A DNA stretch of 64,000 nt, from contig KN832880.1 of NCBI GenBank assembly GCA_000827325.1, positions 1,478,112 through 1,542,111 of the forward strand, in the 5' to 3' direction. The notes under the pieces are model-generated. The model did not search any database. It saw nothing but the letters and a program-made list of their open reading frames with translations, and was not told the origin of the DNA. The position numbers and the translations under genes are program-made. Positions 10,325 through 23,300 of the stretch are shown here, piece by piece (position 1 is the first letter of the stretch; every line of letters starts with the position of its first letter). Source of the stretch: Oidiodendron maius Zn (lineage: Eukaryota > Ascomycota > Leotiomycetes > Myxotrichaceae).

Positions 10325-11045
10325 GCTTACATTAAATATGCCTTACATGTTGGTTAAGGTAGCACAGGATATGTCCGCACATGCACTGCCCCCCTGACAC
10401 CCTGCGCCTTACCTGTGCCTCACCTGCGTCTCCGAAATCCAACACTGATTATTTATATTCTTGATCGAGTATTAATTTTCCATTAGCGCTTGGTTCGCCG
10501 TTGGATACAGTTGGATAGACGACGTGGCCCTGCATTAGCTGGGAGAAAACTAGGCATCTAGAGTAGGGGCTATATAGGCTAGTGTCTTGTCAGGTGCCTA
10601 TCATACAGAGTGGAAGAGTCGACCATGCAATAGTTGTTCAGCAGGAGAGTAAGGTTAGCTAGGACCTCGCTGGAGGTTCACTAGTGATATGCAAGAGAAG
10701 AGCTATATTTAACGACTGATGATTAGACACTATATAAAGCTTTATACTATCTGTTTTAGCTTAACCCTAATAAAGTAACTTGCCTAAATTGACTTGGCTT
10801 CTTTAGTAAATCCATGCTAAAAATTTGTTAGCAAAATAAATCAACTACAGTATACTTAAGTTGGTTTTGCAATTCTAGATAGTAATGGCAGCAATAGAGG
10901 TACTTACGGTATATATAACAGCTATTTGTCCCTTTATAGAAAGATCCTAATCTTAGATAGATCGCTTGGTAATACTGGACGACTAGGAAACAAATAGCCC
11001 CTCTATTGAAACCACTGCCATACCTAGCGCCGCTCACGATAGCAC
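10325..11045. other. Gene-free stretch
   Basis: The left half is of ordinary composition; 10690-10900 is AT-rich. I see no domain in any frame and no repeat shared with the rest of the window. Confidence 0.4.
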
Positions 11046-11810
11046 CGAACCTGCACCCGAGACGAACAAGCCGGGTAGTCCTGTTAACCAGGAAGCCTGG
11101 TATAATATCGAGAATAGCTGCTACATCCTCAAGAACCTTCCCCCTCCCCTTGAGAAGGATGATTTAGCTCCTGCAGTCGCTTAAGACGATCGTTCCTCGC
11201 TCGGCATGTTGCAGGATGCGGGCAGTCCATATAGCGATGGAAAACAGGAAACACTCCATGCACAGCTCAGGAGCCTGGAGCCTATAGCTTGCCTTAACCA
11301 AGACGTAAGGATAGCGAGCACGGCTACAGGGAAAGCGCGTTTGAACTTGAGAAGGATATGCTGAAGGGTTTCAAAGAGCAAGAGGATTTGTCGTCGGCAA
11401 ATATTCCAAACCCGCCAAATTCTCACCACTCCAGCCTTGAGCAGGCGTGCCTTCAACTAGACCAAGGACCGGACCAGGGCATGCTAAAGGTACTGAACAA
11501 TGTATCACTGCCTCGCGCGCAATTGCGGAAGGAGTCGGACGTGACACCGAACTTTTTAGGCCACCAGTTGCAGGAGAAAGCAGCAGATGCGGTGAGGGAG
11601 GTTGAAAACAGCGGCAGCGAGCGTGAGCAAGAAGAGCCGGCCGAAAAGCGGACATATGACGGGGAAGCAGAACGCATCGGCGGCCAGACTCAATCCACCG
11701 AGTGCAGAGCTTCCAGTCAGATCATAAACAGCAAAGAAGACGAGGAAGACGAAGAGCCTCGACGGGCAAAACGGCGGAAGCGGAACTCGCACCTCGTAGT
11801 TCCTGGCAGC
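11046..11810 (+). pseudogene. Possible relic of an unknown charged protein
   Basis: A plus-strand reading from about 11046 is protein-like (PGSPVNQEAWYNIENSCYIL), meets a stop near 11183, and goes on in frame (SSLGMLQDAGSPYSDGKQE). A second frame then takes over near 11350 and reads to about 11810 with Glu/Ser-rich sequence ending in the basic cluster RRAKRRKR, which looks like a nuclear localisation signal. The composition is normal and not AT-rich. I recognise no family. A stop plus a frame change suggests a dead gene, but unseen introns or chance cannot be excluded. The second frame stays open into the antisense of the ankyrin gene; that extension is not taken as coding. Confidence 0.25.
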
Positions 11811-11925
11811 AGGTTGACCGTTTTATATTCAAAATTCGAAGTTGCAATAGTATTTTCGTGCACAATTCAATATCAAGCAAATGTACCAACCCAAATTCAC
11901 CACCACGCAGCTTGTTGTAGCTATG

Positions 11926-12918
11926 TCAATCTGTATCGCCCTCCTGCTCACCCTGCTTCCCAACCTGCTTGTCTGCCTGCCAGTCCTTTACAGCTTGCAA
12001 GAAGCGCATATTGCCACAAGACTGTGCGCAAGCAGTGGCACTCGGCCAATTTCTATCTTCATGCGTCTTACAATTCAGATTTGGATCCGCGCCGTGATCC
12101 AGTAAGAAGTTTACCAGCTCTCGAAATATTTGATTGGTGGGACGTCCAGCCACGATGCAAAGTGGAGTGCTGCATTGGCGGCCAAGCTGGTGTTGTACGG
12201 CATTGACGTCAAGCTTGACGACGTCTACAAGATGGCGTACCATGTCCATGCGGTGTGTATAGAATGAGCTGGGCTCAGAGCCCTCTTCCATTGCCAAGAA
12301 CGTGGCTTGCTCGACTGCGCGGTGCAGTGTCCGTGGGTCCAAGGGAGCGCCTTTCGCTCGCAGTAGCTCGAATGTCTCGACACTGCCTGACGACGCCGCC
12401 ATGCCGAGAATTGTTGGGCGTGGCACACCTGTACGGCTCTGCACGCCATCCTTGACTTGAAGCGGGTTGTCAGGAATATCGACTCTAGCGCCGTGATCCA
12501 AGCACCATCTAACAAGATCCGGATATTCCACGACATACCAAAGCAACGGCCAATTAGTAATCTTACCGGGGCCTTGTGTATTGATATCCCATCCGTGAGC
12601 AACGAGGATCTCAAGGATCTCTTGCGAAGGTTTGGTTATATAATCATTGACCATAATATCTGTGGCACTCAGTGCTGCGACATCAGCACCGTGAGGGTGG
12701 TCAACTAAATAGTTAAGCACGTGAACCGCTCCCCTTGCTGCTGAGCGCCTAAGGCCCCGTTGAACGACGTCCTGGACTGCATGGCTCGAGTTAGATTTGG
12801 AGGCGATTGATATAGCCTGTTCCATCAGCGATACATCGTCGGCCTTACATGCTTCGACGCATAATATCATTGGGTTACTGGATCGACCTGCGGTGCTTTG
12901 TTCATTTGTTTGTGCCAT
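11926..12918 (-). CDS. Ankyrin-repeat protein
   Basis: This is a 330-residue single-exon frame. Ankyrin-type helices appear from about residue 55 to 310: LRRSAARGAVHVLNYLVDHP, EILEILVAHGWDINTQ, DLVRWCLDHGARVDIPD, TILGMAASSGSVETFELLRA then KGAPLD, and RELVNFLLDHGADPNLN. Spacing is irregular, with several longer loops between repeats, as in many fungal ankyrin proteins. No partner domain is attached. The C terminus (KQVGKQGEQEGDTD) is charged. Ankyrins mediate protein-protein contact; no specific partner can be inferred. The start is the first ATG, followed by a polar leader. It is not a copy of any part of the large STAND gene at 14304-24622. Confidence 0.8.
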   Translation of the reverse strand: MAQTNEQSTAGRSSNPMILCVEACKADDVSLMEQAISIASKSNSSHAVQDVVQRGLRRSAARGAVHVLNYLVDHPHGADVAALSATDIMVNDYITKPSQEILEILVAHGWDINTQGPGKITNWPLLWYVVEYPDLVRWCLDHGARVDIPDNPLQVKDGVQSRTGVPRPTILGMAASSGSVETFELLRAKGAPLDPRTLHRAVEQATFLAMEEGSEPSSFYTHRMDMVRHLVDVVKLDVNAVQHQLGRQCSTPLCIVAGRPTNQIFRELVNFLLDHGADPNLNCKTHEDRNWPSATACAQSCGNMRFLQAVKDWQADKQVGKQGEQEGDTD

Positions 12919-13453
12919 CTCCCAAGGCGATGATCGAGCTCTGAGCGCTTGCTATGGGAGGTAGGTGATGTAGGAGGTAAGTGGTATATTAGGCAAGTAA
13001 TCTGCTTTGAGTTGTGACTTTTGATCAAAGCTGAGTATCGTAACAGTTAGATATTACAAGATCTATAGCTCAGTTCTGGTGAAATGGTTGATGAATCGTA
13101 ATGGAAGAGAAGAGGAATCCTCAAGGTAGAAATACTACAAAGGATGACTGGTCCGTGCTCAGCTAAGCAAGAAGCGCTAATTATCATACGCTTTATAGAC
13201 CACTTACAGCAATCTACAATGCAGGTGACCTTATATTTGCATCCTTTTAGAGTGCAAATATAATCTTATTATAAGGTTTATCTATATAATTAAGCAGCTG
13301 GTATTATATAAGATATATAGTATATCTATATAACCTTTTAAATAGATAAATACAGGGTTATATAAAGTATATTTACCATAAGAATTAAACTAGACTCTAG
13401 CTGATGTTTTATTATTTCAATTAATAAAAAAAATCTTGCTTTTAATGATTTTA
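12919..13453. other. Gene-free stretch, AT-rich on the right
   Basis: This holds the presumed promoter of the ankyrin gene. Positions 13240-13450 are very AT-rich. I see no gene. Confidence 0.4.
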
Positions 13454-13711
13454 TCTTGAACTGAGGCAATATAGGTGCACAGGTCGTAGTCAGGAATCAA
13501 GGTGAAACTCAGTGTTATATTAAGTGATGCAGAGACAACTAAAGTAAGAAGAGATTCAGGAGAACTAGAGCCTTTTATGCTCAACACTATACACTCAATT
13601 GAGTCACCAAATAGGCTCCCACTTAGTCACCCTATAGGCACCAGTGAGCAGCCTAATAGGCAGATGTGTAGTATGTGTAAATGTGCCCGAAGCCCTAGGA
13701 CCTAGTCAACA
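13454..13711 (-). mobile_element. Solo LTR, copy 1
   Basis: A 258-bp sequence that, read on the minus strand, begins TGTTGACTAGG and ends CAGTTCAAGA. It is flanked by identical TTTTA at 13449-13453 and 13712-13716. A close copy lies at 31939-32193 in the opposite orientation. No internal retrotransposon sequence adjoins it, so it looks like a solo LTR left by recombination. The superfamily cannot be assigned from the LTR alone. Confidence 0.75.
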
Positions 13712-14303
13712 TTTTATATAATACCAAGAAAAATAGCCCGCTCGCTGGGGTGGGCCCGCTCGCTTATGAACTACATTATATTTTGTGAAGGCGTGCTGGG
13801 GATAGAGGGGGCAGTGCGGGCCGTGGTGTTCCTGACTCGATTTAATAAGGGGGGCGGGGGCAGCCATGTGTAGAACGGGCGCGAAACTCCCGTTGCTCGA
13901 AGCAGAAAAAAGAAAAAAGCTGATTTGCAATCGCACGGGAGGAACTGATCATCCCAATGGCGAATTATTGGGAGGCGCCCAGTTAGCGGGCGCCATCATC
14001 CCTAATCACGCGCAGGGAACCAGTCGGTGGCCAACACGACTGATTCGAGCCCGAGGCGACGGCGCCACGCGCCTCCTGACTTGAGCTGAGCAGATGAGGG
14101 CCGTCAGCCACTGCTTCAGCTCCGAGCTTGTTAAGAGTCGTGAATTCCGTGACCGCTGCGGTCATTCTCTTTTGCGAGCTGGAGCTTGGGTCCTTCCACC
14201 TTTTCTCCTCCATGTCCAGATATCCTCTGGTGCTCTGAAACAGAGCGGCAACAAACACGACGCATCTAGATAAGCTCCACACAGAGCCCCAATTGTGCCC
14301 ATC
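13712..14303. promoter_or_regulatory. Upstream region of the large STAND gene
   Basis: About 590 bp of normal to GC-rich DNA between a solo LTR and the start codon. GCCCGCTCGCT occurs twice within 13736-13765. I see no coding frame in it. It should contain the promoter and 5' leader; I cannot point to a defined TATA box. Confidence 0.35.
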
Positions 14304-17300
14304 ATGGCAGCTACCGCCCCCGCCCCCGCCAGGAAGCACTCGAAATTCGACAAGCAGGTAAGAGACTCGCGAAAATTAGGCTTTCCGAGTGAAATTAGTA
14401 TGTAACTAAATCGTCCAGGAAATAACGCAAGGGCTAAACCAATTGTATGCCCCTCCTTCCTTCGATACCGACTCAAAATGTGTAGAGTACGTATAAGCCT
14501 TATTCTTCTCAGCGTACCGTCCAGCAAGATGGTCTGACTTTGGCAAAGCATTGTGGCTGTCCCTGGTCTGGGCTCTAATATGACGCATACCTGGATATGG
14601 AAGGACGAGAAAACGCAGAGGAGGGTGCATTGGCTCAAAGATAAGGAGATGCTTCAGAAGGTTATTCCAAAAGCAAGAATTACAGTCTTCGGATATCGAT
14701 CTCAATGGTTTGGTCCTGATGCTACGAATGCAAACCTCCCGACAATTAGCGGCGATCTGCTCGAATCTATAAAGGTGGACAGGGCAGACTCTGTAAGCCT
14801 TGTCGGATAACGCCCAACGGGAGCAGTAAATGACTAGGCATACAGAAAACCAAAAAGCGACCGATAATTTTCGTTGGCCATAGCCTGGGTGGACTCATTA
14901 TAGCAAAGGTCTGTATGCACTCATGTAAATTACCAGGATAAATTTGCGACCATCTGTCTTACAACTCTAGGCCATTACAAAAGCCAAGCGAGAACCAGAA
15001 GAATACCCCGGAATTATTGATTGCATCACAGCATGTGTCTTTCTCGGGACTCCATTCAGAGGATCGGATGCTCAATCTATTGGTAAAGTCGTTGCCTTGG
15101 CGGGAGAGACTCTTGGACTAGCAAAAAACAGCAGCCTCATTAAAACGCTCAAGCATGGCGTAACGGAGCTGAATGACCTGCCAGGCGAATTCCTGTCTGA
15201 CGTAGACAAAGCACGGATTGATATCCAATGCTATTTTGAGCAGAACAAGACCAACGGTGTAAGTCTAGCATGACTCGCTCTTTATAATTTGCGGCGTGTT
15301 GACTGCCCCTCCAGATCCTAGTTGCAGATGAGAAGTCATCAACCTTTGAAGGGAAGCCAAGAAACGCATGGGATCGCGATCACGGGCAAATGAGCAAATT
15401 TGAGGGCGGCGAAAAAGATGAAAACTACAAGACCCTCTCCCTTAAACTGAAGGAATTTGCACAGCGGTCTTTCAGGACAATAAAATTGCGCCAAGACTGT
15501 GAGTGTTCCACTGATGTACTGCCTTTGATCTGTTCACTAAGGCCTGTGGTAAAGTACTTCGGCAAGAAGTGCTCAATGATTCCAGATCTGAGAAAATATT
15601 AGAGGCTCTGGAAGTGGGCAACCCCAAGAAAGACTTGGACAAAACCAGGCGTATCAGTGGCATTGCCAAAGGGGCCACTGTTACTCCATCTTGGATGCAG
15701 GGCGATAAAAAATATCTCACGTGGAGAGATGAGCTTTCCTCGCAGACGCTTTTGATCTGCGGTAGTCCAGGCAAGGGTAAGACGCTCGCGGCCATTTCCA
15801 TGATAGAAGAACTATCACAACTGCGCGATAGCGATGGCGACAGAGATGATTCAATTGTTCTTGCTTACTTCTTCTGTGATGAGCAAGACACCGAAAGGAA
15901 CAACGGTCTCAATGTTCTGAAATCTCTTGCCTGGCAGCTTCTAAAATCGAAACGACATCTCTTCCGCCATTTCTTCAAAGAAGACAAGGCCGGTACTCAG
16001 AAATTCGACTCAACGGAATTTGACTCTCTGCTAGAGTTATGGAAGCGTCTCAAAGCTGCTTTAAGCGATCGGTCTCTGGGAAAGGTCTACTTTCTTGTTT
16101 GCGGTCTCGACCAGGTTGACTCCGCGTCACGGAAGGAATTGATGAATCTTATCACCTCATTACGACCGCGTATACAGGAGGATGATAACGAAAACAGTGG
16201 TCCTTACTTGAAATGGCTATTTTTAAGCGTCCATCGTGAAGATATACTAGAAGCCCTCCAGCACGAGATGATTCTGAACCTTGACGATGGAAGCAATTCA
16301 ACGGCACAAGATGACGCTCTTCACAAGTACGTCAGCGAGAAGATCAACGATCTTACCAAGGAAAAAGGCTACAATCGATCAGTTGAATATTTTATCAGGA
16401 GTTTCATCAGCTTCCGAGCCAAAGGAAAATCAAATTATGATTGGGTTGATTTAGTCTGCCAGGAACTGAGGAGTGATGAGAAGCAGCACATTGCCATCAG
16501 GCCTCGTTTAGAAACTCTACCGTCTGATCTTTATCCCATGTATGATCAGGTCTCCTCCCGGGTAAGTGCTCCAGATCTTTGATTTTGGCCCATGTGCGAG
16601 GGTCAAAGGCAGTAGCAAAGTTGGTTATTAATATTTGCCTCCGTCGCAGGTGTTGAGTGCTTCAGAGTTAGAAGTGGAATGCTCCAAAGAAATCCTGCGG
16701 TCGCTCTTGCTGGTCTATTCGCCACCAATTACTCTATACGAGCTTGCCGTAATCGCAGGCCTACCCGAAGAAGATCGAATGAACCTAAAAGCAATAAAAC
16801 GACATGTGAATAGATGCGGAGCGCTCACAACTATTATTAAGGACAGAGTCCAACTCAGCCATAAATCTGTCCGAGATTTTCTGAGGTCCAAATCGAATGA
16901 CTGGCTTGCCATGGGCTCGGAACAGATTCAGCATGGTATAATCGCATTGCGCTGTTTCGAATACGTTCTTAATACCGTCAAAGAGGCCGAAGCGGAAAAT
17001 TTGGAGAGCTTGGAAGAAGGGGCAGCAGACGACCGAGAGAACGTGGAAGGAGATGCAGCAAATGATCAGGAGAATGTGAAAGAAGATGCAGCAAATGATC
17101 AGGAGAATGTGAAAGAAGATGCAGCAGATGATCAGGAGAACTTGAAAGAAGATGCAGCAGATGAGCGGCAGATTGCGAAAGAAGATACAACAGACAACCA
17201 GCAAAATGTGAAAGAAGACGAATCAGACCAGTCGTCGGACGACGATGATACAGACGAATGGGACTGGGACGATACGGACACAGAGGATGAAGAGGATGAA

Positions 17301-20300
17301 ATAGATGATGCAGGGCCAGTCAAATCTGGTCACAAGAAGGCTGCCCCGGAGAAACAAATACTTCGGTATCCTTACACTCAGTGGATCGAACACGCCCTAC
17401 AATCAACCGCTGACATTGTGGAGAATTTTGGCATTGGAGACGTATTCTGGTTGCTGGGGTCTAGAGAGAGAGCCGAGTGGTCTAAATCCTATTCGAAACT
17501 GAACGATCCAGAGTCAGGAGAATTTGATGTAGACTTTACTGCTCTTCACGTTGCTGCATACTTTGGTTACGTGCCTCTTGCGGACTTATTATTGAAAACC
17601 AGTGCGCATATCGAGGAAATCCGTGCAACGGACAGCCAAGGTCTCCAGCCGCTATACTGGGCTTGCAGGAGAGGCCATATGAATATGGTGCAAAAACTCT
17701 GCAAGGCAGGAGCCGATGTTAGCTACCAGCAGACATTTGTAGAGCACGGACTCACTGCACTACATGGAGCTGTCATGTCCGAGAAGTCGGAGATAACTGA
17801 GTACCTTCTCAACCACAACGCTGCAGTTGACGTGCCAAACAAATACTGGGGCTCTGCACTTTACATTGCTGCCGATATGAAGCAACTGGCGATTGCGCAG
17901 CAGTTACTAAGCAAGAAAGCTGATCCCAACCTTGCGAGCGGGGATGAAGGGAATCCCTTAAATGCCGCTGCGTATTCAGGTAGCCTAGAGATTGTGAAGC
18001 TCCTTGTGGAGAGTGGAGCGGAGGTCAACCCAACGGTAGAGCATAAGTTTGGTAATGCTCTTGGCGTAGCCTGCTGGTCAGGTCAGAAAGAGATTGCGGA
18101 GTATTTGCTACAACAAAATTGCGACTTCAAGAAAATGGGTGGGGGAGGATCCCGTCCATTGGAGATTGCAGCAGAATATGGACACCAGGAAACTGTGCAA
18201 CTTCTGCTGCTCCACGATTTAGATCCCGAATCTCACCAAAAGGCCTTGCTCCAAGCTGTTGAATGGGAGCATATTGATTGCGTACGCGTTCTGCTTGAAA
18301 AGTGTCCGCAAATCGATCGTAGCGAGGCTTTCAAGACCGCCGCCAGCAATGGCTATACGGAAATACTGAAGGAACTCGCGAGCAAAAACATGGGGCCCGA
18401 AGTACTGGCAAAGGCTCTATATGAAGCTGCTGAATATGAACACGAGGAAGCAGTTAGACAGCTGCTGGAGATGGACGCAAATCCTGATGCCGAGGGAGAA
18501 GAGTAAGTGCGATTAAAACATCTTATTTGTGCTGTCTATACGACCACATCCAAGTACTTGATTCGAGTAAGGCAGCTAACAATTTTGTGTGTAGGTATGG
18601 AAATGTGCTGCAGGTCTCTGCTTACATTGGCAATATGGAATTTCTTAAATTGCTGCTTGAAAAGGGCGCAAAGCCTAGCCTATCTTATGTTGGATCGGAA
18701 TATGGAACAGCTCTCCAAGCAGCATGCTTCGATGGGAATATTGAGAATGTGAAGCTCCTCATCGAATATGGGGCGAGTGTCAATACGGAGATATGTGGCG
18801 AGTACGGTACTCCTCTACAAGCTGCTTGCGCCCAGGGTTACACAGAAATTGTCCAGCTTCTTCTAGAAAAGGGTGCAGACCCGAATGCTGAAGGGGGCCC
18901 TGATGGGTATGCAATTATTGCGGCAACTGGTTTTGGTCATAGCGATATTCTAGAGTTGCTTGTCGAGCACGGGGCAGAAGTCGATGTCAGAAGTCCTAAA
19001 GATGGCTCTACTCCGCTGACAAACGCGGCGATGGAACTCTCTAAATCCAGTCTAGAGCTCCTGATAAACCACGGGGCACCAATCCATGTACGTGATGATG
19101 ATGGCGACACAGCTCTTATAATGGCAGCGGCTTCTGGCGATGTCGAACGGGTTCTCTATCTCCTGGAAAAAGATTCCGATATCCGGACCATTGGGAAATG
19201 GGGAGGGGCGCTATACCGTGCCACCGAAGTATCTGCCATTGATTCTATGAGAGTGTTACTGGATCATGGCATTAATGTTAATCAAGAAGGCGGTGACATG
19301 CATACCCCTCTTCAGGCAGCGGCCTCTCTTGGGGAAAAAGAATCCGTTGATCTCCTCCTGGAGTACAATGGAGACGTGAATAAAGTTGGCGGTAAGTTTC
19401 ATACGGCTTTGCAAGCCGCAGTTTCAGCCGACAGCATCGAAGTGGCTCAATTGCTGTTGGATCATGGCGCAGATCCAAATAAACATGGAGGCAAACACGG
19501 AACGGTTTTGCATGCCGCAATCTATGCTAACCCAAGTGAATTCATTAATCTGCTTCTCGAACACGGAGCCGACATCAATGCTCTGGCCGAAAGGGGAACT
19601 CCACTACAGCTTGCTTGCGCGATCCTGGGGATAGACCATGTGACTAACCTGTTGGACAAGGGAGCAGATCCCAATATCGTTGGCGGGAGGTATGGAACTG
19701 CGCTGCAAGCAGCATGTTTTCATTTAGAAAATGAAGTGGCTGAACTTCTCCTTGAGAAAGGCGCCGATCCTATGCTTAGAGGCGGCTGCTACAGTAGCGC
19801 CTTAGGCGCAGCTGCAGCAAAGGGTGCTGGAACTTGTCTAGAATTGTTGCTAGACAAATATCCTACACAAGGCATGGTTCTCGAGGCTTTGCATCACGCA
19901 GCACACTATCGCGAGAAGCGCGCCGTGCGAGATCTCCTCGACCATGGCGTGGATGTCACAGCGGCAAGTCGCCATTATGCATCCGCATTCGAGGCGCTAG
20001 ATGCAGAGCTCTCTCCAGAAGAAAGAAAGCAAAAGAATGGTGATTATGATTTCTGGTATGGGCCGTATCGCGAGGATGACGAGGACGACGACGATGACGA
20101 CAGCTCTGACGAAGAAGGCATGCCGAATGACAAGAAGTCCGAGAATGGCGGTGATGAGGGTAGTAGTGATAGTATTGATGGAGGGAATGAAGAGAAGGAC
20201 AAAGAAGAGGAGGCCGAAGCGCAGAAAGAAATCAAACAAATGCTCGAAGAAGCTCTCGATAGTTTCCGCAAAGATGAGCAACCGGATGGCGAGCTCGATC

Positions 20301-23300
20301 AACCAATTCCTTTGGTGCAGCCGCTTCAATCTCTCTGTAGAGAGATTCACGGCAAGCCGGTGGCTCCAACTTTTACCTCGGCGCTCTCTGTCCCCTTACC
20401 GGAGTTTGAAGAAAACTACATCACCGCTGCAGACAGCAACCGAGCCAGAGAGCTTTTAATCCAGCAACGGGTGGTTGATGGAAAAGCAAAGAAGACGAAG
20501 AAGGAAGAGCCATTTACATCTAAAGAAGTCAATCCCGTTCTTGATACTGTGATAGTCAATAAAATCAACCCTGCAACTCCAGGTCTTGTGCAGGCATTGC
20601 TCCACGAAGGCGGAGATGTTAGTATAGCTCGTCAAAAAAGCAAATCCATATGGAAGAAGGTCCTTCGGAAGGATCAACAAGACCGTCGAAGTGACATTCT
20701 CGCCAAAGCCACCCAAAATTGTTCACTAGAAGTGGTCTGGATTTTGACACATGAAGCGGATGATATTGCTAAGACCGAGGCCTTACCATACGCCATTAAT
20801 GAGAATGATACGGCCAAAGCGCGCATCCTGCTGGACTCAGGCGCCAACGCAGAAGAGTTTTGCAAGGAGTTCTTATCAGCTGTGGAAAACAACGCGGACG
20901 ACATGGTGGAGATTCTCCTACGCTCCCCGAAAGGCCCTTGTCCTCAATGTCGTACCACGGGCCTGGTAAAAGCGGTCAATAACGGCTCCTTACGAAAAAC
21001 CTTGATGTTGCTTGAGAAAGGAGCAGATGCGGATTTCCAGAATGCAGCCGCTTTGCAGAGAGCCATATCCGATGGCAGAGAAGACCTGGCGAATCATATT
21101 ACGTTTTGCGCTAGCAAACCGTCTCCAAAGTCCCTTGATACTGCTGTTGGGCTTGCGCATGCCAAACTGGCTAATGATGCAGGGAAGCAACACTGTATGA
21201 TTGATATCTGTCTTCTAGGGGGGGCTCGTGGCAGTATTACCGATGGGACGCTAGTGCAGGCGTGCAAGCGTGGGCAAAATGCGTTAATAGACATTCTGCT
21301 CACACATGGCGCTTCTGTCGATCACAGCGCAGGTGCAGCTCTTCAGTATGCAATACAAAGCAAAAAACCAGCATTAGTCACGACTCTTCTGCGTGGCAAG
21401 CCTTCTCTTTCAACACTCGCCACCGCGATTCCGGTAACAACAACTCTGAATGATCCTGTGATGGCTCTTGAGATTGTTGACATTCTTCTATCTGCTGGTC
21501 TTCGGGGAGACTCGGTCAGTCAGACCCTCATTACGGTCATCGAGCATCCCATTTCAGTGTTCGGAGATCCGGAGCATCTCAACTTGATTCAACTCCTTCT
21601 GGAGAAAGGATACGCCAATATAAACTTTAACGGAGGAAAGTCTATTTGTTTGGCCGCTGCCGAGGGCTCGACGGATATTTTAAAATTGCTGTTTCAACAT
21701 GGCCCGTCAGTGGAATCCCTTAATGCAGCCTTTCCACTTGCAATGGAACTTAAACTTGCGGGCCGAAAGTTCAAAGTAGTCACAATGATTCTGCATGCTG
21801 GAGCTTCGGGTAAGATAGTTGATGAGGCTCTTTTGGCGTCTGCGAGCACTGGTAAAGATGGCGTCGAATTAACATCGGCACTATTGAAGAAAAGCTCTGT
21901 CAACTATCAAAATGGAAAAGCTCTATGTAACGCCATCAACACCTGCTCTCTAGAACAGATGCAAGCTCTAATGGCTGGTGTGCCCTCCAAAGGTTCTTTG
22001 GAGGCGGCCTGGACCGAAGCTGACGCTCTTCAAAACGACAAATTTCAGTACCAGGCCTTCCAAATATTGCTGGCTGTTGGTGTGGATGAATCATTCAAGA
22101 ACAACTCCCTGATAACTGCTGCCAAAAGAGGGAATCGAGGCCTCCAAGTATGCACTCTCCTTCTTAAGTATCAAGCTTCACCAAACTATTCAGACGGTGC
22201 CTCTGTTGTGAATGCTGCCAAAAGGCTCCATCTGGACACTCTGAAATTACTAGCTGGTTTGGTAACCTCTACCGCGGTTTTCAGCGACGCCTTTGGTGCA
22301 TTGGCGGACGCACAAGATTGGCTTACCCCCATCGGGTTGGATGTCGTTCGACTTCTCTTAGAATATGGTGCCTCGGGCCCGCAGGTAGATGCAGCGTTCT
22401 GCAAGGCCGCGAGACTCTATAAGACTGATGCCTTAGAGCTTCTGGCAAAGTCGATTAATCCGGGAGCCGTAAACGTTGCTTTGGCTACAGTCACTCAGGC
22501 TGGGAAAGGCTGGCTCTCACCTGACAACAGCCACCTCTGGCTGATCCATTCGCTACTCGAGTGGGGTGCGGGGGGTGATTGTGTGAATATTGTCCTGCTT
22601 GAAGCCTTAGATGCTTATACTCATGGCTTCACCTCAGAAGTCCTCATCGATACCCTTTTGGTAAAAGCCGATGTCAACTTCCAGAATGGTAAAGCTGTCC
22701 AAATTGTGGCCAGATACGGAGATGCTGCACTACTAGAAAAATTAGCCCTGTGCGGAGCAACCGCAGAAACGCTATCGGTGGCATTTGCAGAAGCCATCAC
22801 CACTGGACTCGATGAGAATTCACTCATCTCTCTTATTGATGTCCTCATAAATAGCAAAGGCGCTAAATTCGACCCCAAAATCGTTCCTGATGGTTATCAG
22901 TCGTCCCTTTTTGCGGGCATAGCTAGCTACCCACAGTCGGCAACGCTGGTGAAGAAGTTGGCAGAAATAGGATGCGATGTGGAATCTAAAATCGAGTCGT
23001 TTCTTTATGATGACGAACAAGTCGAGGCGGAAGATATTACTCCACTCGCATGGGCTTTGTCCCAACCGGACAATCGTATTGCTTCTGCTACCATAGAAGC
23101 ATTAATCGAAGTCAAGGGTTAGTAGATGCCTCTGTTGTTTACACAAAGAGTCCCCCACACTAATCGGTAAATAGCGAATCCTAATTTCACGGCCAACAGC
23201 TCAATGGCCACACCTCTGATACTTGCCGCCAAATACTCAAGAAATGACCTAGTGAGAAGTCTACTAAAGGCGAAGGCGACGGTTTCAGCAAAAGATCGGT

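Noticed and set aside
11811-12206. Plus-strand continuation of the charged frame over the ankyrin gene
   Set aside because: It is antisense to a clear ankyrin protein and has no domain of its own.
16785-17323. Minus-strand frames rich in Leu/Cys/Phe or Ser in the STAND gene
   Set aside because: They are shadows of the acidic 33-bp minisatellite and Asp tract on the coding strand.
18507-18594. Separate gene starting downstream of the stop at 18504-18506
   Set aside because: A GTAAGT donor at 18503 and a TGTGTAG acceptor at 18594 join the ankyrin frames without a break (GEE-YGN), so it is an intron.
23122-23199. Gene end at 23122 and a new gene from 23204
   Set aside because: GTAGAT...CAACAG splicing keeps the frame across (VKGYSMATPL), and ankyrins continue on both sides.
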